Origin: Patescibacteria group bacterium
Lineage (GTDB): Bacteria; Patescibacteriota; Gracilibacteria; UBA1369
DNA: 36,533 nucleotides
NCBI GenBank assembly: GCA_018825335.1
Contig: JAHJEW010000098.1
Location: forward strand, 1 to 36,533
Direction of reading: 5' to 3'
The position numbers were made by a program, and so were the translations under genes. Position 1 is the first letter of the stretch, and the number at the start of each line of letters is the position of its first letter. Below the pieces are notes generated by a model that ran no database searches, was not told where the DNA came from, and was given only the letters and a program-made list of their open reading frames with translations. Of this stretch, positions 8,857 to 19,401 are shown one piece after another.

Positions 8857-11526
8857 TTATGTTGTTGATTGCGGTTCTTCCGTAGTTTGCGGCTGGACTT
8901 TTGCAATTCCCTCTTTAAGGAGGTTGCCGAATTCCGCGTAGTTTGTAAGGTGGACGCCGTAGTCGGTTTTACTTGTGCCTACAAGATCGGGGCGGAGTTT
9001 GCCGGGAGTATTTTGGTCCTGGAAGACCTGATGGGTTTGAATTACTTCGTCCGGGCCTTCCGGTGTACCGGCCTGTTTTTTGATCCAGTCATTAAGTGCT
9101 GTCCATTTTTGGATGAGTTCATTTTCAAAATCTTCCGCGCTTTTGAGATTACTGTGCTTTTCGGCCCACGTTGCGCCCCATTTCTTTGAATATGATGAGT
9201 AAGCGAGCGGAGGAAGAGTTGAAGCAATGACTTTCATGCCTGCGGCTTTTGCCATTTTGTAGATTTTGGTCAGGTTTTCCTGTGTTTTTTCAATGGATAA
9301 GGGGTTCTGAGGGTCGCGACCAAACAGGTCGTTGCTGCCGCCGATAATAACCAGTGTGGCGCCGCGACAATCGTGAGATTTGGTCATTTTTTCAAAGGTA
9401 TGAACCATGGTGGAGGTAAGCTGACCGACAGATGGCTCTTTTTTTTGCGCTTCGGTTGCGTTTGGTCCAAGTTCAGGGTGAACGTGGGTAACGTCCATTC
9501 CTTTAAGCTGCGGGACGAAACCGTGGGAAAGCGAGTCCCCTATTACGAAAACTTTGCCGGTAGGTTTGATTTCTATTTGCTCCTGCGGGGTTTCGGATGC
9601 GGGGGCGGGTTCCGGCGGTTGTGGCTGTGATTCGGATTGGTATGATGGTGCGTAGGAAGGCGCCGGGGCGTAGGAGGTTTGTTGAGCTGGCGCGGCGGAG
9701 GGGCCGTAGCTACCGGATGGAGCTTGTGGCGCAGCTTCTTCCGTTGGGGCAGCGGAGGGTCTGCCGGCTGCCGCTATTTCGGTAGGGGCGATGTATGGCC
9801 GCGGGCCGCTTTGCGGGTGTTTTCTCTGGTATTCGCTGATTTCTTCCCTGGCCCAGTCGGGCACTTGGTACCTGCACTCCGGCCCGCGGGCTTGAGCGCT
9901 GAAAAGCGCTTTTCTAATATCTGCATAATCCGGGTTTGAAAGAACCTCGCTTAATTTGACGGGATTGCCGTCAATTATTGTGTCACCAATAAGGTCCGTT
10001 CCCTGCGCATAATCGTACCAACCGGGTTCGTGGGCGTGATCCCCAACTCCCTGAACAAAATCCCCAGACTGCGCCTTTCTATTTAATGATTCTTGTGAAT
10101 CCCGGCCTGGAGACGCGTGTATTCCTCCTCCAAAAATTATTTTTGTTGGATTGGGCGTATCCGGCATAAAGACGGTTTTGCGATGTCCAATTGTAAAATC
10201 GTCCGGCTTGATTCCGTTTTCCTGTAGCCAATTGAAGTACATTTCGCTTTCGGCGCGCGCGTAGGGCGCGGACTGCATTGCAGTTCCGTCTACGATGGTT
10301 TTGTCGCCTTGCTTTATTTCAAATGGTAATGCTCCTCCGGGATAATTTGCAGCTTTATCCTGTATTCGCGTGCCGTACCAGAACGGGGCTTTTTTGACGT
10401 TTGGATCGTTGTACAGGTGTCCGTAAAACTCGGAAGTTGGTAGATTGCCACCAAGGATATCGGCTATAGTCTGTGACATTTCGCCGTCCATTGATACGAT
10501 TGTTTCGTCGCCCGGAACCCCGAATCGGACCATGCCGTATAGCGGAATTTTGACCTCTTTGCCATTTACGGTGGTTGTATAGATTTTCGGCTTCATGCTG
10601 TCCGGAGAAAATGCTCCGGCAAGAGCCTGGCTTAGTATTAACCTCCTTTTTTCTTCGGGTGTTTGGCATTGTCTAAGAGCTTCATTGAACTGTGAACCGG
10701 TCATTGCCAGATCCGGATTTCTGCTTGGCCAATTGAGGCCGTAATCAGGAGTTTCTCCCGTCTTCTCCAGGTCACTGATTACTTCTTCGATCTTCTTTGG
10801 CCCTCCAATCGTGGAAAGCGCAACGTTTTTTGTCAGGCTTGCGCCGGTAAGTTTTTCCGCGTGCTCGATGATTTTTTTAACTGTTTCCGGGTCGTCCAAT
10901 TCTTTGGAATGATCCGCGCCCGGCGTTTCGTTTTGCATTATTAGTACAACCGGCTCGCCGTTTTTGCGCATCTGCTCAACGTATTCCAGCATTTTGGCGT
11001 TTTCGGGGTTGCTATCATCGGATGCGCTGCCGGGGGCGCGTTTCAGGACGATTACTTTTGGCTGTTTTTTTTGACCTTTTTCGTCCAGATATTTTTTATC
11101 GGCAAGGTCGGGCATGTTGATCTGGACTTCACTTTTTAGGCCTTTACCCTCAAGTCCCGGAACAGCGTCGAGTTTGTAGAACTGGCATTTTTCACCTTTC
11201 TTTTCGAATTGCTGTTCGATTTTCTGTTCGTATTTGCTTAACTCCTGTTCTTTTTTTCTTTTTTCTTCGGCTTTGCGCTTTTCTTCCTCGATTCTTTTTT
11301 GTTCTTCGGCACGGCGTTTGGCGGCCTGCGCCTGGCGTTGTTTTTCGGCGGCCAGGTTTTCCGCGTCAATCGGGACACCTGTCTGCCCCGGTTTTTCTTT
11401 GTCTTCAGGCTTTTCCTTTGTTTCCGGCTTCTCGGCACCACCGAAGTCCGGGATTTTGCCGTAGTGACAAAAGCTTCCAGACAGCAGGAAATTCTTTCGG
11501 CTGAGTTTTGGACAAGATAATTTCAT
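8857..11526 (-). CDS. Large protein with C-terminal SGNH/GDSL-hydrolase-like domain
   Basis: 889 aa; C-terminal block I KVFVIGDSLSHGF, block III VIIGGSNDLFG, DYGVH near the end. N-terminal KR/E-rich coiled coil; Pro/Ala/Ser linker before the SGNH domain; central part unassigned. Confidence 0.75.
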   Translation of the reverse strand: MKLSCPKLSRKNFLLSGSFCHYGKIPDFGGAEKPETKEKPEDKEKPGQTGVPIDAENLAAEKQRQAQAAKRRAEEQKRIEEEKRKAEEKRKKEQELSKYEQKIEQQFEKKGEKCQFYKLDAVPGLEGKGLKSEVQINMPDLADKKYLDEKGQKKQPKVIVLKRAPGSASDDSNPENAKMLEYVEQMRKNGEPVVLIMQNETPGADHSKELDDPETVKKIIEHAEKLTGASLTKNVALSTIGGPKKIEEVISDLEKTGETPDYGLNWPSRNPDLAMTGSQFNEALRQCQTPEEKRRLILSQALAGAFSPDSMKPKIYTTTVNGKEVKIPLYGMVRFGVPGDETIVSMDGEMSQTIADILGGNLPTSEFYGHLYNDPNVKKAPFWYGTRIQDKAANYPGGALPFEIKQGDKTIVDGTAMQSAPYARAESEMYFNWLQENGIKPDDFTIGHRKTVFMPDTPNPTKIIFGGGIHASPGRDSQESLNRKAQSGDFVQGVGDHAHEPGWYDYAQGTDLIGDTIIDGNPVKLSEVLSNPDYADIRKALFSAQARGPECRYQVPDWAREEISEYQRKHPQSGPRPYIAPTEIAAAGRPSAAPTEEAAPQAPSGSYGPSAAPAQQTSYAPAPSYAPSYQSESQPQPPEPAPASETPQEQIEIKPTGKVFVIGDSLSHGFVPQLKGMDVTHVHPELGPNATEAQKKEPSVGQLTSTMVHTFEKMTKSHDCRGATLVIIGGSNDLFGRDPQNPLSIEKTQENLTKIYKMAKAAGMKVIASTLPPLAYSSYSKKWGATWAEKHSNLKSAEDFENELIQKWTALNDWIKKQAGTPEGPDEVIQTHQVFQDQNTPGKLRPDLVGTSKTDYGVHLTNYAEFGNLLKEGIAKVQPQTTEEPQSTT

Positions 11527-11623
11527 ATTAATTTTTGGCGCAGTTAATCTAAATATTTTAGCATGAAATGGGCTTTTTTTGAAGTTGCATTGAATATCTT
11601 TCTAAAAATTGTAGAGTGGCTGT

Positions 11624-14524
11624 ATGAGCGAAATTCTGGAAAATCTTAATCCGGAGCAAAAGGAAGCCGTGTCGCAGACGGAGGGGCCGATGCTGATTGT
11701 TGCCGGAGCTGGAACCGGTAAAACCCGCGTAATTACGGCAAGGATTTTGCATCTTTTGATCGACAAAAAAGTGCCATCGTCCCAGATTCTGGCGCTTACA
11801 TTTACGGAAAAAGCCACCAACGAGATGCTTGAAAGGGTGGATCAGGGAATGCCGCTTTCTTACGAGGAAGTTACGATAAAGACTTTTCACGGGTTTTGCG
11901 ACATGATTTTGCGTGAAAAGGGTATGGAGATCGGGATCGATCCGGGTTTTAGGCTGCTAAATCAGGCGGATCAATGGCTTCTTATTAAGCGAAATCTTTT
12001 TGCTCTTGATCTGAATCATTATCGGCCGCTGGGCAATCCGGGCAAGTTCATTCATGTTCTTTTGAGCCATTTCAGCCGGCTTAAGGATGAGGATATTAAG
12101 CCCGATGATTATATTCGTTTTGCAGGTCAGATGCTTGATAAAGCCGGCGACGACGCAGAAAAAGAAAATGCCGGTAAAATGCTGGAGGTTGCCAATGCTT
12201 ACGCCGCTTATCAGAACCTGCTTATTGAGAGTAACGGGCTGGATTTTGGCGATTTGCAGTTCTATGCGCTCCGTCTTCTGGAAAAAAGGCCATCTGTTTT
12301 GCGGGAGCTTCGTGAACGTTACAAGTACATTCTTGTAGATGAATTTCAGGATACGAATTTTGCGCAGAATAAACTGGTTATGCTGCTTGCGAGGGAGCAT
12401 ACGAATATAACGGTTGTCGGTGATGACGATCAGTCTATCTATAAGTGGCGCGGCGCTTCTTTAAGCAATATTTTGACGTTTGAAAAAGAGTTTCCGCAGG
12501 CGAAACGTGTTGTTCTGACGCAGAATTACAGGTCGAATCAGGGCATTCTGGACAGCGCTTATCAATCCATACAAAACAATAATCCGGACAGGCTTGAGCA
12601 CAGGGCCTCAATTAGTAAGAGGCTGGTGTCCAGAGTTTTGAGTGAGGGGGCGGATGAGAATCCAGTTGAGGTAAGGCATTTTTCTGATTCGCAGGATGAG
12701 GTGAAATGTGTTTTGGACACGATTAGCGGGTTGGCCAAAGATGGCGTCGCGTACAGCGAAATGGCTATTCTTGTTCGAACCAACGCGCACGCGACGGCTT
12801 TTGTGGACGCGCTTAAAGACGCAGGGATTCCTTTTACGGTGCGTGATACGCAGGGCTTACTACGGTTTGAGGAAATTAAGGATCTTGTTGCGCTGCTGCG
12901 TTTTTTGGTGAGGCCACAGGATGATATTGCTTTTTTCAGGCTGCTCGGTCTGCCGATTTTCGGGATTCCCATGGCTACGGTTCTGCAAATTGTCAATGAG
13001 GCCAGAAATGCGCATTTTACGCCAATATTCTATTATTTGAGAGATCGAATCGTTAACGGGACGCAAAGCAGTTTGCCCGGTCTGGAAGAAACTTCCGGTC
13101 TTGAAAGCGTAATAAGGCTTTGTGACAATCTTCTGAATTTCAGCCGCGACCACGGCGCTTTTCGGGTTATTGGTGAATTCCTGGACGAATCGGGTTACGT
13201 TAAGGCTTTAACAGCGAATGACAGTTTTGAAAACGAGGAGAAGATTCAGCATATTGCACAGTTTTTGGAGCTGGCGCGGGATCTGGAGGCGGACGGTGGG
13301 GATAATTCATTGAGGGTTTTTCTGGATTATATTGATTCTTTACAGGAGGCTCTGGGAACGATCGCGGCGGCTACAACGCCGGAGAATGATGCGGTTTCGA
13401 TGCTGACCGTTCACTCCGCCAAGGGTCTGGAATTCGATTATGTTTTCGTCCCCTGCCTTGTGAAAGAGCGTTTTCCGAGCAGGCCAAAGCGCGATCCCAT
13501 TGAGATTCCGGCAGCTTTGCTTCCTGAAGATATTCCCGAAAAAGAGATGCATTTGCAGGAGGAGCGCAGGCTTTTTTATGTGGCCGCGACGAGAGCCAGG
13601 AAGCGCCTGTTTTTAAGCTATAGCGATTCTTACGAGGGAAACAAGAAATGGAAGATATCGCCTTTTTTGGCGGAGCTTGATGATTTGGCATGTGTCAGAT
13701 GGACGGATTCTCTTCGTGATGCAGTTTCCGGAGATTTGGAAAAGGATGATGCGATAAAGGATGAAAGAGCTTTTGATCGCTGCTCAATGATGCCGGATGT
13801 GAAGATTTATCAATTAAGCTACAGCAAACTGGACACTTTTAATACGTGTCCGCTGAAGTATAAATTCCGATATCATTATAAAATTCCATCCCCTTCCGCC
13901 CATGCGGCAAATTTCGGGTCGAGCGTGCACAATACCGTAAATAAATTTTACGAGGAGGTTATGGCGGGCGCTCCGCCCAATTCCGGGCGGCTGAAAGAGC
14001 TTTTTGAGTCTAACTGGATTGGCATCGGCTATGAAAGCAGAGGGCATGAACTTGCCAGGAAAAAACATGGAATCGAGGTCATGGAAAAGTTTTTCGAAAA
14101 AGAAAAACAGCACGGGTTTAAAGCGCCGGCCATGCTGGAAAAGCCTTTCCGGCTTAGAATCGGCGACGTGATTTTTATGGGGCGTATCGACCGCATAGAT
14201 AAGCTTCCCGATGGTACCTACGAGGTTATTGATTATAAAACCGGCAAAGCCAAATCGGCCAATGATGTTAAGAAGGATCTTCAGCTTTCGCTGTACGCGC
14301 TGGCGTGCAGCGATATTTTCAAGATTCCGGTTTCAGCGTTAAGTCTTTATTTTCTTGAAGATGCGGTGAAGGTTTCCACCACCAGGCCGGAAGAAAATTT
14401 TGATGCCATCAGGGAGGACATATTGCAAAAGGTTAAGTCGCTGCGCGAATCCGATCTGGCACCCACACCCGGTTTCCATTGCGGTTTCTGCGAGTTTGGC
14501 ATTCTCTGCCATCGTGCGATTTAG
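11624..14524 (+). CDS. UvrD/PcrA-type superfamily 1 helicase fused to PD-(D/E)XK (RecB/AddB-like) nuclease with Cys cluster
   Basis: LNPEQKEAVSQTEGPMLIVAGAGTGKTRVIT, VDEFQDTN, GDDDQSIYKWRGA, LTVHSAKGLEFDYVFVP. C-terminal nuclease IDRIDKLPDGTYEVIDYKTGK with Cys residues in FNTCPLKYKFRY and HCGFCEFGILC. Confidence 0.92.
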   Translation: MSEILENLNPEQKEAVSQTEGPMLIVAGAGTGKTRVITARILHLLIDKKVPSSQILALTFTEKATNEMLERVDQGMPLSYEEVTIKTFHGFCDMILREKGMEIGIDPGFRLLNQADQWLLIKRNLFALDLNHYRPLGNPGKFIHVLLSHFSRLKDEDIKPDDYIRFAGQMLDKAGDDAEKENAGKMLEVANAYAAYQNLLIESNGLDFGDLQFYALRLLEKRPSVLRELRERYKYILVDEFQDTNFAQNKLVMLLAREHTNITVVGDDDQSIYKWRGASLSNILTFEKEFPQAKRVVLTQNYRSNQGILDSAYQSIQNNNPDRLEHRASISKRLVSRVLSEGADENPVEVRHFSDSQDEVKCVLDTISGLAKDGVAYSEMAILVRTNAHATAFVDALKDAGIPFTVRDTQGLLRFEEIKDLVALLRFLVRPQDDIAFFRLLGLPIFGIPMATVLQIVNEARNAHFTPIFYYLRDRIVNGTQSSLPGLEETSGLESVIRLCDNLLNFSRDHGAFRVIGEFLDESGYVKALTANDSFENEEKIQHIAQFLELARDLEADGGDNSLRVFLDYIDSLQEALGTIAAATTPENDAVSMLTVHSAKGLEFDYVFVPCLVKERFPSRPKRDPIEIPAALLPEDIPEKEMHLQEERRLFYVAATRARKRLFLSYSDSYEGNKKWKISPFLAELDDLACVRWTDSLRDAVSGDLEKDDAIKDERAFDRCSMMPDVKIYQLSYSKLDTFNTCPLKYKFRYHYKIPSPSAHAANFGSSVHNTVNKFYEEVMAGAPPNSGRLKELFESNWIGIGYESRGHELARKKHGIEVMEKFFEKEKQHGFKAPAMLEKPFRLRIGDVIFMGRIDRIDKLPDGTYEVIDYKTGKAKSANDVKKDLQLSLYALACSDIFKIPVSALSLYFLEDAVKVSTTRPEENFDAIREDILQKVKSLRESDLAPTPGFHCGFCEFGILCHRAI

Positions 14525-14526
14525 CA

Positions 14527-14555
14527 TTGACGGTGAGCATACGCTCACCTATACT
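14527..14555 (+). promoter_or_regulatory. Promoter of rmuC with palindromic operator filling the spacer
   Basis: TTGACG (14527-14532)-N17-TATACT (14550-14555). 14532-14549 is the inverted repeat GGTGAGC-ATAC-GCTCACC. Confidence 0.7.
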
Positions 14556-14584
14556 ACCTTCAAATAATATCTTAAAATTCAGGT

Positions 14585-15688
14585 ATGGATCTACTTCTTA
14601 CAATTCTCGGTTTTGCGCTTCTGGCTGCGATTTTCTATATGATTCATCTGATGCGCGCCGGCAGGACGCCAAAAGATGACACTTCCCAGAAGTTAATGCT
14701 GGATGTTGTCGAAAATCTTAGAAAATCTATTGTTGAAAACGATGCCAGAAGCCAAAAAAGCATACAGGAGAGGTTCGACTCCATTACGGAGTCAATGAAC
14801 AAGCAGCAGCACAGATCTTTCGAGACGATTCAGAAACAGTTCGGACAAAGCGCGAAAATTATTGAAGAAGTAACAAAAAAACTGACAAAGCTGGATGAGA
14901 CCAATAAGCAGGTTGTCGGGTTTGCTGAACAAATGAAAAGTCTGGAAAATATTTTAAAGAATCCAAAGCACAGGGGCATTTTGGGCGAGTATTTTCTTGA
15001 ATCGATGTTAAGCTCGATTTTGCCTCCCGGGATGTATCAGATGCAATATAAGTTTTTGAACGGTGAAATTGTTGACGCGGTGATTTTCCTTAAGGATCAG
15101 CTCATTCCCATTGATTCCAAGTTTTCCCTGGAAAAGTTTAACGCGATAATGCAGGAGACTGATGCTGAAAAGCGTGAACGGCTTGAAAAAGATTTTAGAA
15201 GTGATGTTAAGAAACGCATTGATGAGACGTCGAAATACGTGAGGCCGGAGGAAAAAACGATGGAATTTGCGTTTATGTACATTCCGGCGGAGGGTGTTTA
15301 TCACAATCTGCTCGGGAATACGGTTGGTGCCACGGTCAACTCGCAGAATTTGATAGAGTATGCTTTCGCGAAGAGGGTGATTATTGTTTCGCCTTCCTCT
15401 TTTGTGGCTTATTTGCAGACTGTTCTGCAGGGACTGAATCAGATGAAAATGGAGGAGGGATTTAAGGAAATACAAAAAAACGTGATTCAACTTGCCAATC
15501 ATTTGAAATCGCACCAGGAAAAATTGCAAAAAATGGGCGGCCATCTTGCAACCACGGTTTCAATGTACAACCAGTCGTTTAAGGAGTTTAAAAAGATCGA
15601 CAAAGATGTGTATCGAATTACCGATGGCCGCGCGGGCGGAGATGTTAAGGAAGTTTTGTCTTTGGATAAGCCAATGGAAGAGGCTTGA
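14585..15688 (+). CDS. rmuC: DNA recombination protein RmuC
   Basis: N-terminal TM segment, coiled coil, RmuC core (GILGEYFLESMLSSILPPGMYQMQYKF...LIPIDSKFSLEKFNAI...FAFMYIPAEGVYHNLL). Confidence 0.9.
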   Translation: MDLLLTILGFALLAAIFYMIHLMRAGRTPKDDTSQKLMLDVVENLRKSIVENDARSQKSIQERFDSITESMNKQQHRSFETIQKQFGQSAKIIEEVTKKLTKLDETNKQVVGFAEQMKSLENILKNPKHRGILGEYFLESMLSSILPPGMYQMQYKFLNGEIVDAVIFLKDQLIPIDSKFSLEKFNAIMQETDAEKRERLEKDFRSDVKKRIDETSKYVRPEEKTMEFAFMYIPAEGVYHNLLGNTVGATVNSQNLIEYAFAKRVIIVSPSSFVAYLQTVLQGLNQMKMEEGFKEIQKNVIQLANHLKSHQEKLQKMGGHLATTVSMYNQSFKEFKKIDKDVYRITDGRAGGDVKEVLSLDKPMEEA

Positions 15689-15770
15689 TTTTCCTTCTTC
15701 TTTGTTGACTTTTGATATTTTTTTCCATAAACTGCATACGCTTTTTTAGCGTATAATAGACAAATTCATC

Positions 15771-17882
15771 GTGCCCAGAAAATCGGTTCCTAAAAAAAAG
15801 ACCACGACCGCTATAAAAAGATCCACTGCCAAAAAAGTGGATTCTTCAGCCAGGAAATCGTCCACTAAGAAAGATAACGTAAAGAAGACGCCGCCAAAGA
15901 AGATTACTGTAAAGAAGGAGACCGTGAGTCCGGAAGCTCCAACCGATGCGGAACTTTTCGGGCAGTTGGATGAAAAACCGCAGGACAAAGCGCAGTATTA
16001 CGACGAGCTGATCTCCAAGGAAATGGAACGGGAAATTATTAAGAGTCAGCGCAAACAGACCGCAGGCAAAGACACCGGAAAGAAGAAAAAAGAGGTTGTG
16101 GCCGCAAAGGGACCTATCACCGACCGGACGGTTGAACTTCCGGAGGTAATCAGCGTAAAGGAGTTTTCGGAGAAGACCGGTATAGGGCCGGCAAAGGTGA
16201 TCGGGGAATTGATGAAGAATGGGATTCTGGCCAATATAAACCAACAGATCGATTTTGACACCGCGCATATTATTGCATCCGATCTTGGTGTTTCTGTAAA
16301 GAAGAAACAGATAGAGGCGTCCGCCGAAGATGTGTTTAAGGGCAATCTTCAGGCTCTTTTGAAGGAGGAGGATCCGGCCAATCTGCATGAAAGGCCGCCG
16401 ATTGTGGTTGTTATGGGGCATGTTGACCACGGGAAGACTTCCCTCCTTGATTATATCCGCGAATCCAGTGTTGTAGCCGGTGAGTCCGGTGGTATAACGC
16501 AGCATATCGGGGCTTATCAGGTTGAAAAAAATAACAGAAAAATAACTTTTTTAGATACACCGGGACATGAAGCTTTTACAGCCATGAGAGCGCGCGGCGC
16601 CAAAGTTACGGACATAGCAATTCTTGTGGTTGCCGCGGATGAAGGTGTTAAACCGCAGACAATAGAGGCGATTCAGCACGCGCAGGAGGCCGGCGTTCCG
16701 ATCATTGTTGCAATTAATAAGATTGATAAAGAAGGTGCCGACCCGGACAGGGTAAAGGGCGAGCTTGGTGAATACAACCTGATCCCGGAAGAGTGGGGCG
16801 GCAAAACGATTATGGTATCCGTTTCGGCTAAGAACGGTCAGGGGATGCAGCAGCTTCTGGATATGATTTTACTTGTGGCGGATATGGAGAATTTAAAAGC
16901 AAATCCGGGAAGGGCGGCGGTCGGGACTGTGATTGAAGCCCATTTGGACAAGAGTCTGGGACCGATAGCAACGGTGGTTGTGAACAGCGGCACTCTGCAC
17001 ATAATGGACAATATCGTGGTTGGTAGCACTTATGGCAGGGTAAAAGTAATGAAGGATTATACCGGTAAAAACATACGTAAAGCGGAGCCTTCGATGCCTG
17101 TTTTAATAGCCGGACTTGAGAGAGCGCCGCAAAGCGGTGATATTTTTCAGGTTGTGGCGGACGAAAAAATTGCGCGCACGCAGGCGCAAAGCGTACACAC
17201 GCTGCGGGAAGCCGAAATGCTGGCCCGGCGCGGCGTCGGTGAGATTATTTCCCAGATCAGTTCCGGCCAGTTAAAGCAGCTGAAGCTTGTTTTGAAGGCC
17301 GATGCAAAAGGGTCTTTGGAAGCCATCAAAGAGTCGATTGCAGACATAAAAAATGAGGATGTGGGCGTCAAGATAATTCTTTCCGGAGTAGGTAACATCA
17401 CCGAGTCCGATGTGATGATGGCAGCGGCCGCCGGTGGGATTGTGATGGGTTTTCACACGGTTGTTAATCCGCAGGTAAAACGCGTGGCCGAACGGGAAAA
17501 CGTGGAGGTTTTATCGTATACGATTATTTATAAATTGCTGGAAGATATACGTAAAATTTTAACGGGTATGCTTGAGCCGGAAGTTGTGGAGATTATTCTG
17601 GGCAGGGCCCAGGTCAAGCAGATTTTCCTGACAAAAAAGAAAGATATGATTGTTGGATGCAAAGTAATCTCCGGCCATATAGAGAAAGTAAAAGTGCGAA
17701 TTTTCCGCGATGATAAATTAATCGGTGAAGGAAAAATCAATTCACTTAAGAAGGTTGATGAGAGCGTTCATGAGGTTGCGGAATATCAGGATTGCGGAAT
17801 CATGTTTTCCGGAGATTTTCCGCTTGAGGAAGGCGATATTCTGGAGGCGTACAAAATGGAAAAACGTGTCCGCACTCTTTAA
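15771..17882 (+). CDS. infB: Translation initiation factor IF-2
   Basis: GTG start; [75 protein letters not shown]. Confidence 0.97.
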   Translation: MPRKSVPKKKTTTAIKRSTAKKVDSSARKSSTKKDNVKKTPPKKITVKKETVSPEAPTDAELFGQLDEKPQDKAQYYDELISKEMEREIIKSQRKQTAGKDTGKKKKEVVAAKGPITDRTVELPEVISVKEFSEKTGIGPAKVIGELMKNGILANINQQIDFDTAHIIASDLGVSVKKKQIEASAEDVFKGNLQALLKEEDPANLHERPPIVVVMGHVDHGKTSLLDYIRESSVVAGESGGITQHIGAYQVEKNNRKITFLDTPGHEAFTAMRARGAKVTDIAILVVAADEGVKPQTIEAIQHAQEAGVPIIVAINKIDKEGADPDRVKGELGEYNLIPEEWGGKTIMVSVSAKNGQGMQQLLDMILLVADMENLKANPGRAAVGTVIEAHLDKSLGPIATVVVNSGTLHIMDNIVVGSTYGRVKVMKDYTGKNIRKAEPSMPVLIAGLERAPQSGDIFQVVADEKIARTQAQSVHTLREAEMLARRGVGEIISQISSGQLKQLKLVLKADAKGSLEAIKESIADIKNEDVGVKIILSGVGNITESDVMMAAAAGGIVMGFHTVVNPQVKRVAERENVEVLSYTIIYKLLEDIRKILTGMLEPEVVEIILGRAQVKQIFLTKKKDMIVGCKVISGHIEKVKVRIFRDDKLIGEGKINSLKKVDESVHEVAEYQDCGIMFSGDFPLEEGDILEAYKMEKRVRTL

Positions 17883-17900
17883 ACTTTGGTACTAAATTTA

Positions 17901-18296
17901 ATGGAAAAAATTAAACGTATTAAACTTCCGACACACAAGGATGAGCGAGGCCAGCTTAGCGTGGTGGAGTTTGATAGTTACGTGGACTGGGTTCCAAAAC
18001 GGATTTATTACGTGACCGATGTAAAGATGGATCGAGGGGGGCATGCGGTGCGCGGTGAGAAGAAAATATATATTTGTGTACAGGGCGCAATCACCGCAAG
18101 GCTTCATGACGGCGTAAGATGGAATCAGTATATGCTTCATGGCCCGGATGACGCGCTGATTATGAACGAAATGTGCTGGAGAGAATTTTCGAATTTTTCG
18201 CAGGGCGCGGTATTGCTGGCGATTTCCAGCACGAACTATGACAAAGACAAGTATATATTTGACATGGATCAGTTTTTACGCGAGAGTAAGGGCTAA
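17901..18296 (+). CDS. FdtA/QdtA-like cupin (dTDP-sugar 3,4-ketoisomerase family)
   Basis: DERGQLSVVEF...PKRIYYVTDVKMDRGGHAVRGEKKIYICVQGAITARLHDG...MLHGPDDALIMNEMCWREFSNFSQGAVLLAISSTNYDKDKYI. Confidence 0.8.
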   Translation: MEKIKRIKLPTHKDERGQLSVVEFDSYVDWVPKRIYYVTDVKMDRGGHAVRGEKKIYICVQGAITARLHDGVRWNQYMLHGPDDALIMNEMCWREFSNFSQGAVLLAISSTNYDKDKYIFDMDQFLRESKG

Positions 18297-18322
18297 AATG
18301 ATTATTTCACTTTGGTTTAGAT

Positions 18323-19390
18323 ATGCGGCAACATGCAAATTTAAAGAATGAAAATGGAAGGAAGGTGCTTGTAACAGGTGGTGCCGGATTTATCGGATCC
18401 AACTATGTGCATTATCATCATGAAAAATATCCGAACGACAGGATTTATGTTCTGGATAAGCTGACCTACGCTGGAAATTTGAACAACATTAAGAGTTTGC
18501 TTGACGTTAATGAGGTTGTTTTCGTGGAGGGCGATATTGCCGACCTGAAGTTTGTAAATGGCCTGTTTAAGCGGGAAATGTTTGACGTTGTCATAAACTT
18601 TGCGGCGGAGACGCACGTGGACAGGAGCATTATTGATCCGCATATTTTTGTGCAGACAAATGTGATCGGCACGCATAATCTTCTTCTCGCGTCGCGGGAT
18701 AATGCGGTAAAGAGGTATCATCAAATTTCAACCGACGAGGTGTACGGAGATCTGGGTAGCGGAAGCAAAGATTATTTCACGGAATCCACCCCCATCAATC
18801 CGAACTGCCCTTACGCCGCTTCCAAAGCGGGTGCGGACCTTCTTGTGATGTCTTATTTCGAGACTTACGGAATGCCGGTAACCATAAGCCGGTGCTCAAA
18901 TAATTACGGCCCGTACCAGTTTCCGGAAAAACTGATTCCGTTCTTTTTCAACCTGGCGCAGCAGGGTAGGCCGCTGCCGATTTACGGAGACGGGCAGAAT
19001 GTTCGCGACTGGCTATATGTGGTGGATCATTGCCGCGCGATAGATATGATTGTGCAGAGCGGTAAATACGGTGAGATTTATAACATCGGAGGGCATAATG
19101 AATTTACCAACTTGGAAATAACGAGATGCATTTTAAGATTTTTGGGGAAGAGTGAGGATTTGATAACTTTTGTGGAGGATAGAAGGGCGCACGACAGAAG
19201 GTATGCAATGGATCCGTCGAAGATTGAGCGCGAGCTTGGGTGGGCGCCGAGCGTGACTTTTGAAGAAGGGATAAAGAAAACTTTTGAATGGTACGGGCAA
19301 AACAGCGCATGGGTTTCAGATATTGTTGGGCGCCTGGAGATTCCGCAATTCAAGGTCTGGAGCAAAACGCCACAGGCCACAACAAGATAA
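18323..19390 (+). CDS. rmlB: dTDP-glucose 4,6-dehydratase
   Basis: VTGGAGFIGSNYVHY, FAAETHVDRSI, STDEVYGDLG, YAASKAGADLLV, NNYGPYQFPEKLIPFF. Confidence 0.93.
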   Translation: MRQHANLKNENGRKVLVTGGAGFIGSNYVHYHHEKYPNDRIYVLDKLTYAGNLNNIKSLLDVNEVVFVEGDIADLKFVNGLFKREMFDVVINFAAETHVDRSIIDPHIFVQTNVIGTHNLLLASRDNAVKRYHQISTDEVYGDLGSGSKDYFTESTPINPNCPYAASKAGADLLVMSYFETYGMPVTISRCSNNYGPYQFPEKLIPFFFNLAQQGRPLPIYGDGQNVRDWLYVVDHCRAIDMIVQSGKYGEIYNIGGHNEFTNLEITRCILRFLGKSEDLITFVEDRRAHDRRYAMDPSKIERELGWAPSVTFEEGIKKTFEWYGQNSAWVSDIVGRLEIPQFKVWSKTPQATTR

Positions 19391-19401
19391 ACCAAACAAA
19401 T

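Noticed and set aside
19288-19401. N-terminal extension of proS in the ORF track
   Set aside because: Overlaps rmlB coding sequence; homology-like sequence begins at MKYSKLFGKT (19402).
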